From: an uncultured Maribacter sp.
GTDB taxonomy: Bacteria > Bacteroidota > Bacteroidia > Flavobacteriales > Flavobacteriaceae
Reading direction: 5' to 3'
DNA: 5,087 nucleotides
Assembly: GCA_905479535.1 (NCBI GenBank)
Contig: CAJQMW010000326.1
Location: 1 to 5,087, forward strand
Shown here: in pieces, positions 1 through 5,087 of the stretch
Layout: every line of letters starts with the position of its first letter
Numbering within the stretch: the stretch's first letter is position 1
Position numbers and translations under genes: made by a program
The notes under the pieces: model-generated
Told to the model about the DNA's origin: nothing
Database searches by the model: none
What the model saw: the letters and a program-made list of their open reading frames with translations, nothing else

Positions 1-2430
1 ATCCGTAAACCCTGTTGTAGTTAGGGTCTCAAAGCGGTATGGTCCTGGCTGAATACCTACTTTTCCCCAGGAGGCACGTAACTTACCAAAAAAAGCATCG
101 TTATCTTCATTTCCGAATAGGTCGCTAAATTGCCAAGCCAGATCTACCGAAGGATAAAAGAAGGATCCATCAATAGTTGATGATGCCTCAACAGAAGCAG
201 ACGTATTTATAAACAGTTGGTCAAACAGGCTAAGGTTTAATAGTCCATAACCTCTATTTGTACGAATTTGATTTATATTTCGGTTCCAAGTAGTTGCTGC
301 ATCATCAGGATTAAGATCTGTGACTGCTTGCCTTGAATCCACAATAAACGGTGTTAGCCTATTGGAGTTAGTGGTTCTCTTTCTATTGTTAAAATTAAAT
401 CCAAAAGTGGTATTCAAATCAATATCTGTTGTTAGGGTATGCTTTGTCTTCATTAAAAAGTCAAGGTTGTATTCCTTACTAGTAGTTACTGCTGATCTAT
501 AATCTCCGAACCTAGAACCCCCAGACGTGTTTACCGGAAGAAACTGTTCTCTCCCATCTGAATAAAAGTCGAGACCGCCCCGTAGTGTAAAATCCAACCA
601 ATTTAATGCTCTAATATTAATTTCTGGAGCTACTAAAAAACGATCCACCCTGCTTGTGTTGCGTTGCTCATAAATTGTCCACAAAGGATTGTTGTAGCCG
701 GCATTTGCCGAAGCACCCAATTGGTTTCTGTATGACCTTTGCCTATTAGGAAATACATCGCCGTTATTATTAACATAATTCCCTATATAGTCTGAAATAT
801 CAAAATCAGCAGGATTTCTCAGTAAGCCTATATAAAGTCCTGTTATGCTACCACCCCCTCTTACTCTATTGGATTTGGTGAAGGTATAAGCTACATTATT
901 CCTAAAGTCGAGCCAATCCGTTAAATTAACTTTGGTGTTAAGTCTAATATTTTGGCGATTATAATCGGCATTTCTAACAATACCGTCTTGTTCTAAAATT
1001 CCATAACTAAAAAAATAGGAAGCTTTTTGTCCTCCTCCTGAAACTGAAAAATCATGTTGTTGGTAAGTACCATTTCTAAAAACGGCGTCAAAATTTTTAT
1101 CAATAAATGTTTCTCTTGAGTTTTTAGTAGTTACAGGATAAAATATGTTTCCTGATTCAGAGGCAAAGTATTGTCCGGTTGTATCAAATTCATCTTCTCC
1201 GCCTGCTCTATCTGCTATTCTATCGCCCCAAGATTCCGTTCTATTTATTGCTCTAACACCGCCTCTTCCTTGGCCAAACTTATCCTGCAGAGGAACTCTT
1301 ACCGAAATATCGTCAATAGAATACGTTGAGCTGTAAGTAAAAGTAGGCGCTCTATTAAAATCGCCTCCTTTGGTTGTAATAAGAATAACCCCATTGGCAG
1401 CCCTTGAGCCCCAAAGTGCAGCAGCTGATGCGCCTTTTAAAATTTGAACATTCTTAATGTCATTTTGGTTAATGTCATTCAATCTTGACTGTTGTGTAAC
1501 ACTGGTACTTCCGCCCACACCATCATCATCAAATGATTCATTGCTAATTGGTATGCCATCTACAATAATGAGTGGATTACTGTCGCCTTCTATAGAATTA
1601 ACTCCTCTAATTTGAATATTGGCACCAGCACCAGGGTCTCCATTTTGTCTTACAATACGGAGGCCGGAGGCTTTACCGGACAGACTGTTAATTAGTCCAG
1701 TTTCACCAGATTGTACTATTTCTTGGGGTTTTATAATGGAACTGGTAGAGCCTGTTTCATCTCTCGATTGTTTTGTTCCAATGGCCGTTAGTATCACCTC
1801 GTCTAATTGGCTAGCATTGGCGGCCATTTTAAAACTTATATCCTTATCATCACCTATAGTAACTTCGATTGTTTTGAAACCCATATAGGAGAATTCAAGA
1901 ACATCTCCTTTATTAGCCTTAACACTATATTTTCCGTCAAAATTAGTAGTTACACCTTTTCTAGTCCCTTTGATGATAATAGTTACCCCGGCTAAGGGTA
2001 CATTATTTTCATCAGTTATAACTCCCGTAATTTGCTGCTGTAGCTGCAAGCTATTATCATCAGGGGTTTTCTCTAAAATAATCGTGTTTTTATCAGACAG
2101 GCTAAAGTTGAAATCTCCATAATTAAGGCTTCGTTCGAGAAGCTTATTGGCCTTTATTATTCCTTTTTTAAGATGCACTTTTGGTGCATTTTTAAATAAA
2201 TCTTCTTGATAGATAAAGGTGTAATCGGTTTGGTTTCGTATCAAGTCAAAAACTTCATCGACAGTCACAGTTTTATCATTGTCTATTACAATTTTCGTGT
2301 TTTGCGATAATATATCATTTGACGAAAAGCTAAAAATTGTAGTACAGAACAAGAAAATAAAAGTTCTCATGATGGTGGTTAAGAGTTTTTTTCCATGACA
2401 GAAAAGAACTTTGGTTAATTTAATTTTCAT
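1..2430 (-). CDS. SusC/RagA-family TonB-dependent outer-membrane receptor with N-terminal STN domain (C-terminal part outside window)
   Basis: An open frame of 810 codons runs from an ATG at 2430 to the left edge without a stop. The family forms 22-strand outer-membrane barrels that import glycans or peptides with a SusD-like lipoprotein, powered by TonB. Seen in order: a signal sequence around residues 21-43 (MRTFIFLFCTTIF); an STN domain at about 46-120, which in signalling receptors contacts the anti-sigma factor; a carboxypeptidase-regulatory-like beta domain at about 133-205 (ITGVITDENNVPLAGV); a TonB-box-like DEVILTAIG at 210-218; and a plug at about 220-355 with the signatures NIQIRGVNSI, PLIIVDGIPI and LKGASAAALWGSRAANGV. 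Barrel sequence follows, including LRASWGKVGIQPGPYRFE near residue 800. Family members with STN are usually about 1,000-1,150 residues, so some 200-350 are missing. The ATG at 2430 follows an in-frame stop by four codons; a second Met at residue 21 (2370) is an alternative start. The family is certain; the substrate is unknown. Confidence 0.95.
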   Translation of the reverse strand, partial: MKIKLTKVLFCHGKKLLTTIMRTFIFLFCTTIFSFSSNDILSQNTKIVIDNDKTVTVDEVFDLIRNQTDYTFIYQEDLFKNAPKVHLKKGIIKANKLLERSLNYGDFNFSLSDKNTIILEKTPDDNSLQLQQQITGVITDENNVPLAGVTIIIKGTRKGVTTNFDGKYSVKANKGDVLEFSYMGFKTIEVTIGDDKDISFKMAANASQLDEVILTAIGTKQSRDETGSTSSIIKPQEIVQSGETGLINSLSGKASGLRIVRQNGDPGAGANIQIRGVNSIEGDSNPLIIVDGIPISNESFDDDGVGGSTSVTQQSRLNDINQNDIKNVQILKGASAAALWGSRAANGVILITTKGGDFNRAPTFTYSSTYSIDDISVRVPLQDKFGQGRGGVRAINRTESWGDRIADRAGGEDEFDTTGQYFASESGNIFYPVTTKNSRETFIDKNFDAVFRNGTYQQHDFSVSGGGQKASYFFSYGILEQDGIVRNADYNRQNIRLNTKVNLTDWLDFRNNVAYTFTKSNRVRGGGSITGLYIGLLRNPADFDISDYIGNYVNNNGDVFPNRQRSYRNQLGASANAGYNNPLWTIYEQRNTSRVDRFLVAPEINIRALNWLDFTLRGGLDFYSDGREQFLPVNTSGGSRFGDYRSAVTTSKEYNLDFLMKTKHTLTTDIDLNTTFGFNFNNRKRTTNSNRLTPFIVDSRQAVTDLNPDDAATTWNRNINQIRTNRGYGLLNLSLFDQLFINTSASVEASSTIDGSFFYPSVDLAWQFSDLFGNEDNDAFFGKLRASWGKVGIQPGPYRFETLTTTGFTD

Positions 2431-2445
2431 AAATTTGTGAATTAG

Positions 2446-2466
2446 TTAATTAGACAATTAATTGAC
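2446..2466. repeat. AT-rich palindromic stretch in the receptor leader
   Basis: A perfect 10-bp palindrome, CAATTAATTG (2455-2464), overlaps a second inverted repeat, TTAATT-agac-AATTAA (2446-2461), about 16-35 bases ahead of the receptor ATG. It could be part of a promoter or operator for the receptor gene, but such AT-rich palindromes also arise by chance. No clear Bacteroidota -33/-7 (TTG / TAnnTTTG) pair was found in this gap. Confidence 0.2.
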
Positions 2467-2471
2467 ATTGA

Positions 2472-2521
2472 AAAAGGGAGGAATAGTGGTACTTTGAACG
2501 GTGTAAACTTGACTCCCTTTT
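2472..2521 (-). promoter_or_regulatory. Inverted repeat (possible attenuator or processing hairpin) between FecR and receptor genes
   Basis: In the transcript sense the arm AAAAGGGAG (2521-2513) pairs perfectly over 9 bases with CTCCCTTTT (2480-2472), around a 32-base loop. The first arm begins on the last two bases of the FecR stop codon. The second arm ends in a run of five T (2475-2471). This could be a weak terminator/attenuator, or an mRNA-stabilising or processing structure that sets receptor levels apart from regulator levels. The long loop makes it atypical for an intrinsic terminator. The structure is seen directly; the role is inferred. Confidence 0.4.
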
Positions 2522-3755
2522 ATTTTAAAATGATTGTATTTTTATGTATCTCATAGGCATTAATAAAATTAGTGTTTTTTATGGTTAATAGAATATCTTC
2601 GATATTTTGCTTTTTACTTAAAACGCCAATAAATTTAACATTTTCAAGATCTTTGTTTAAAAAAACAACTTCGGTGTCATACCATCGAGACAATACTTTC
2701 ATAATATCTTTTAATGATTTGCTTTTAAAACTAAAGATCCCATTTTTCCATGAGATTTCATCATAAACGTCTATAGAAATGACAGATATGCTTTTATTGT
2801 TAAGATGCACTATGGATTGTTGATTTGGTTTTAATGTTTCTTTCTCAACACCAATATCTAAAACCACTTTACCTTCAACCAATGTGGTGTATATGCTATT
2901 TTCGTCTGAATATGCCTTGATATTGAATTCTGTTCCCAATACTTCAACTTCTTGCATTTTTGTAAGAACTTTAAATATTGCCCCATTGTGTTCAGTGCTT
3001 GGGGAAACATCAAAATAGGCCTCGCCATATACAAGTTCTACCTGACGGCTTTCTCCGTTAATAAATGCCACGGGGTATTTTAATTGGCTTTCTGAATTAA
3101 GCCATACTTCTGTGCCGTCGGATAATATAATATGAAATTGACCTCCTCTTGGAATCGTTAAATAATTGTATGTTATTTCTGGTTTTGTCGTTGATGCCTC
3201 CTCATAAATTATCTCTTCACCGTTACTCGACAAATTATTTGCAACATACTTTTGCCCTTTTTCCAAAGCAACTTCTGAACCATCGGAAAGAGTTAAAGTG
3301 GCTTTATCTGTACCGGTTTGGATGTTGTTATTTACGATGATTGGGGTATTGTTATTGTCGTATATAGGGCTTTTAAAGAAATTGTCCCTTAAAAAATAAC
3401 CCGATGCCAAAATACCCACAACCACCGCAGCAGCAGTATATTTAAACCATGCTTTTCTGCGTAGTGGTATTGGTTTACTTGGTTCTTTGAAATCTTGCTT
3501 TTTAGCAGCAGCAGCAAGTTGTAAAGGTTCTTTAAGTTTTACTAGTATAGTATTCCAAGCTTTATCACTATCTAAGTTTTCGGCAAGTCCTATGCGTCTT
3601 GATTTTTTATAAAAGTGTAGGTAGTTGGCAAACATTTGCTTGTTTTCAACACTTTCATTTAACCATTGTTGTAAATCGTTAAATTGTTTTTTACTTATTT
3701 CATTGGTAGTATAGGCCGAAATAAGTTTTAAAATATGGGCGTTCATTTTATGCAT
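2520..3755 (-). CDS. FecR-family anti-sigma factor (transmembrane, with C-terminal DUF4974-like domain)
   Basis: This 411-residue protein is complete and of normal length for Bacteroidota FecR regulators. Residues 1-75 form the cytoplasmic sigma-binding part (LISAYTTNEISKKQFNDLQQWL). A basic stretch (PLRRKAWFK, 97-105) precedes a single membrane span at about 106-122 (YTAAAVVVGILASGYFL). The periplasmic FecR domain carries LTIPRGGQFHIILSDGTEVW (199-218), then VELVYGEAYFDV (239-250) and VEVLGTEFNIKAY (270-282). A shorter echo, LTLSDGSEVAL, lies at 154-164. Residues about 340-411 (FSFKSKSLKDIMKVLSRWYD) match the DUF4974 type, an STN-like fold that meets the receptor. It should hold or activate the sigma factor encoded just upstream (66-bp gap) in response to the receptor encoded 89 bp downstream. 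Two starts are possible: Met1 at 3755, or Met4 at 3746, which lies about 12 bases after AAGAG. The longer form is given. Confidence 0.95.
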   Translation of the reverse strand: MHKMNAHILKLISAYTTNEISKKQFNDLQQWLNESVENKQMFANYLHFYKKSRRIGLAENLDSDKAWNTILVKLKEPLQLAAAAKKQDFKEPSKPIPLRRKAWFKYTAAAVVVGILASGYFLRDNFFKSPIYDNNNTPIIVNNNIQTGTDKATLTLSDGSEVALEKGQKYVANNLSSNGEEIIYEEASTTKPEITYNYLTIPRGGQFHIILSDGTEVWLNSESQLKYPVAFINGESRQVELVYGEAYFDVSPSTEHNGAIFKVLTKMQEVEVLGTEFNIKAYSDENSIYTTLVEGKVVLDIGVEKETLKPNQQSIVHLNNKSISVISIDVYDEISWKNGIFSFKSKSLKDIMKVLSRWYDTEVVFLNKDLENVKFIGVLSKKQNIEDILLTIKNTNFINAYEIHKNTIILK

Positions 3756-3821
3756 TATTAATCTCTTATACTATATATATAACAAAAGATCAAAAATGGG
3801 TGACAAGAAATTTGATTTTTT

Positions 3822-4376
3822 TTAAATAAGAAGCAACATTATGATTACATCTAGTGAACCACGAAGCTTCTTTAAGGCTCTTGAATAATGTGTTTTTACC
3901 GTATTTACTGAAATACCAAATTGCTTTGCCACTTCCTTGTACTTTAAATTTTCAAGTACAATCGCTTTAAAAACTTCTTTGCTTTTCTCGGGTAAGGCCT
4001 CGACTTCTTTTAATAATTTCTTTTTTTTCTCCTCAATACTCACCATATCAACATTTTCAACTTCCATTAAATTATTAATTTGATCTTCAATTTCTTCGAA
4101 ATGATATTTCGATTTCTTTTTAACCGCCTGTAGCGTGTTATTCTTTACAGACTTAAAAAGGTAGGGGCTAATAGCTCCTTCAAATTTCATATATATTTTT
4201 TCGTCCCAAAGTTTTACAAATAGATCTTGTACAATGTCTTCGGACAATTGAAAAGAGTCACAATATTTTAAAGCGTAGATACTTAATGGTATATAATACA
4301 AATCAAACAATTCTTTATAAGCATCAGGATCTCCACTTTTAAGTTTCGTAAGGATTATTAAGTCTTTTGAATTCAT
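3822..4376 (-). CDS. ECF-type RNA polymerase sigma-70 factor (FecI/RpoE-like, Bacteroidota SusC-associated)
   Basis: This complete protein of 184 residues has the usual ECF length and contains only regions 2 and 4. Region 2 spans about residues 14-82: DPDAYKELFDLYYIPLSIYA followed by SEDIVQDLFVKLWDEK, the core-polymerase and -10 recognition part. A charged linker (EEKKKKLLKEVEA) joins it to region 4 at about 127-172. There, LPEKSKEVFKAIVLENLKYK and the helix-turn-helix VAKQFGISVNTVKTHYSRAL would read the -35 element. The protein ends in a short hydrophobic tail, VIIMLLLI. It is the first gene of the sigma / anti-sigma / receptor set and probably drives the receptor operon when released or activated by the FecR protein. 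The ATG at 4376 is the natural start because the region 2 helix begins soon after. No strong Shine-Dalgarno is seen (TTTTAACAG before ATG), which is normal in Bacteroidota. The target promoter cannot be identified from sequence alone. Confidence 0.95.
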   Translation of the reverse strand: MNSKDLIILTKLKSGDPDAYKELFDLYYIPLSIYALKYCDSFQLSEDIVQDLFVKLWDEKIYMKFEGAISPYLFKSVKNNTLQAVKKKSKYHFEEIEDQINNLMEVENVDMVSIEEKKKKLLKEVEALPEKSKEVFKAIVLENLKYKEVAKQFGISVNTVKTHYSRALKKLRGSLDVIIMLLLI

Positions 4377-4411
4377 CTGTTAAAATAAACAATAAGAAAT
4401 GTTTGCCAGTA

Positions 4412-4441
4412 ATATTATGCTAATATAGTTTAATTTGACAA
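4412..4441 (-). promoter_or_regulatory. Possible promoter of the sigma/anti-sigma genes
   Basis: On the minus strand TTGTCA (4441-4436) is followed after 18 bases by TAATAT (4417-4412), about 35 bases before the sigma-factor ATG. This resembles a generic -35/-10 pair rather than the Bacteroidota housekeeping consensus (TTG / TAnnTTTG), for which TATATTAG (4428-4421) is a one-mismatch -7 candidate without a well-spaced TTG. The -10 candidate lies in a perfect 6-bp inverted repeat (ATATTA-tgc-TAATAT, 4412-4426), which could be an operator. In AT-rich DNA this is weak evidence. Confidence 0.25.
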
Positions 4442-4455
4442 ATGACATTGCGAAT

Positions 4456-4767
4456 CTAAAAGCAGTGACGAATGTATTTAGAGCTATGTAAAACGCTAGT
4501 TTCTTTTTTATAAATACCACAGGCTTTTGCTATTTATTTTAAACAACTATTTGTTTTTTGATTAGAACAAAGTGTTAGTAATGCTAATGAATTGGTGTTT
4601 TCAGAAATAGCCTTATCCTCTTTAACGATATCTAACGCTTTAGGTAAAAGAGTAATTTTAACTATTTTCTTTGTTTTTTCTCGTTTGGTGAATATCCAAC
4701 AATTATAATCTTGCCTTTTGGTGACTTGATTTGTAGTAAGTTCTTTTACATCTTAATAAGACAGACC
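4456..4767 (-). pseudogene. Decayed tyrosine-recombinase (phage-type integrase) fragment, Bacteroidota transposon/phage kind
   Basis: Reading one minus-strand frame through stops gives a recognisable stretch of the catalytic domain of Bacteroidota site-specific integrases. GLSY-stop-DVKELT (about 4767-4735) resembles the box I region, usually like TGLxYxDVKxLT. WIFTKREKTKKIVKITLLPK (4698-4639) matches the WIxTKRxKT...IPLLPKA segment. CSNQKTNSCLK-stop-IAKACGI (4569-4513) matches the SNQKMNxYLKEIAxxCGI segment. RHCF (4470-4459) sits where the catalytic RHTF arginine-histidine motif is expected. Stops interrupt the frame at 4753-4755 (TAA), 4534-4536 (TAA, probably from a Glu or Lys codon) and 4456-4458 (TAG). 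The N-terminal arm/core-binding domains and the C-terminal tyrosine are absent, so it cannot encode a working recombinase. The match is from recall of family motifs, not a search; family confidence is moderate to good. Confidence 0.65.
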
Positions 4768-4926
4768 AATATAACAAGCAAATTTTTGTGGATTATAAAT
4801 GTCTTTGTAGCCATTAGTTTTGACCCACATATTCCAAGATACTATTTCCCCAACTCCAAGAGCAGATGTAGCAATTCGATGATTATTATTCAATATCTGG
4901 TCTTGTGTAATAATGGTATTTATCAT
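4768..4926 (-). pseudogene. Remnant of an IS110/IS116/IS902-type transposase (C-terminal domain fragment)
   Basis: The translation from the Met at 4926 contains TSALGVGEIVSWNMWVKTNG followed by YKDIYNPQKFACYIG. In IS110-family transposases the C-terminal transposase_20 domain has a TSVxGIGxxTAxxLIxxTNxF segment, then a conserved RKFACYxGVAPF. Spacing and hydrophobic pattern agree well, and the preceding IITQDQILNNN fits the helix just before that segment. The N-terminal DEDD catalytic domain and the rest of the C-terminus, including the APF...SSG part, are missing. Immediately after FACYIG the same frame turns into integrase-like sequence and reaches a TAA at 4753-4755. A short open frame could start at an upstream TTG (4947), but nothing suggests it is expressed as a functional protein. 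The family call rests on motif recall without a database search. Confidence 0.6.
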
Positions 4927-5087
4927 TTTTTTATAAGTACATGACAAAAATTAATTTTGAGAAATAAACTACTTGCCATTTTCAGGACATTAAAGGTCTC
5001 ACAGTCCACGATAGCTATCGGGATTGAAAACCTCTGAGTTCTACGTAACTAAAAATTCGTAATATGCTATATCTGTGTGGTTTATAG
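4927..5087. other. Intergenic stretch with no supported gene
   Basis: All frames of the minus strand are interrupted by stops, for example TAG and TAA in the frame leading into the transposase remnant at about 4951-4971. Short frames such as the one reading FSIPIAIVDCETFNVLKMAS show no family I recognise. Apart from the palindrome at 4994-5033, nothing could be supported. Further decayed mobile-element sequence is possible, because the N-terminal part of the transposase would be expected here and is not recognisable. Confidence 0.5.
4994..5033. repeat. Imperfect inverted repeat with a 12-bp perfect palindromic core
   Basis: The core CGATAGCTATCG (5009-5020) is a perfect palindrome. The flanks extend it imperfectly, with AGGT at 4994-4997 mirrored by ACCT at 5030-5033, and TCC at 5005-5007 roughly opposite GGAT at 5021-5024. 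There is no T-run on either side, so it does not look like a standard intrinsic terminator. A palindrome close to CCCGATAGCTATCGGG seems familiar from flavobacterial intergenic regions, but that is from memory only. It may be a dispersed repeat or the edge of a mobile element. Confidence 0.4.

Noticed and set aside
320..1995. Several short plus-strand open frames (about 60-90 codons at 320-502, 1145-1336, 1619-1888 and 1807-1995)
   Set aside because: They lie antisense inside the well-supported receptor gene and show no family features; they are shadows of its coding sequence.
2572..3340. Plus-strand open frames at 2572-2766 and 3149-3340
   Set aside because: They are antisense to the FecR gene, which is fully supported by domain motifs; no independent evidence.
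3771..3781. TATATATATA run ahead of the FecR gene as a possible promoter
   Set aside because: It is a simple AT run without a spaced -33/-35 partner, and the 66-bp gap in a co-directional pair does not require a separate promoter.
4711..4944. A 77-codon plus-strand open frame opposite the transposase/integrase remnant
   Set aside because: The opposite strand gives recognisable transposase and integrase motifs, while this translation shows none.
4753..4947. A functional 64-residue small protein from a TTG start
   Set aside because: Its sequence matches an internal piece of an IS110-type transposase and ends at a stop within integrase-like sequence, so a remnant is the better explanation.
5017..5033. 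GGGATTGAAAACC, reminiscent of the end of some CRISPR repeats
   Set aside because: It occurs only once, with no repeated units or spacers nearby.

Overview
The window is AT-rich DNA. Its protein families and codon use fit the Bacteroidota, most likely a member of the Flavobacteriia; this is inferred from protein families, not from a marker gene. All recognisable genes read on the minus strand, so the biological order runs from high to low coordinates.

From right to left: (1) 4927-5087 holds no supported gene, only a 12-bp perfect palindrome inside a longer imperfect inverted repeat. (2) 4456-4926 is a graveyard of mobile-element genes. A piece resembling the C-terminal part of an IS110/IS116/IS902-type transposase is joined, in the same frame, to a decayed piece of a Bacteroidota-type tyrosine integrase. 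Several in-frame stops interrupt the integrase piece. (3) 4377-4455 is the AT-rich leader of the sigma gene. (4) 3822-4376 encodes an ECF sigma factor. (5) 2520-3755 encodes a FecR-type anti-sigma factor with one membrane span and a C-terminal DUF4974-like domain. (6) 1-2430 encodes the first 810 residues of a SusC/RagA-type TonB-dependent outer-membrane receptor. It carries an N-terminal STN signalling domain, and its gene runs off the left edge of the window.

Together the three intact genes form a classic trans-envelope signalling and uptake locus. Ligand binding at the SusC-like receptor is passed through its periplasmic STN domain to the FecR protein. FecR then controls the ECF sigma factor, which is expected to switch on the receptor gene and whatever follows it. 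A SusD-like lipoprotein and degradative enzymes would normally lie just beyond position 1, but they are not visible, so the substrate cannot be named.

I did not find a clearly new biological system. The most unusual features are the in-frame transposase/integrase chimera upstream of the sigma gene and a hairpin that begins on the FecR stop codon, just before the receptor gene.
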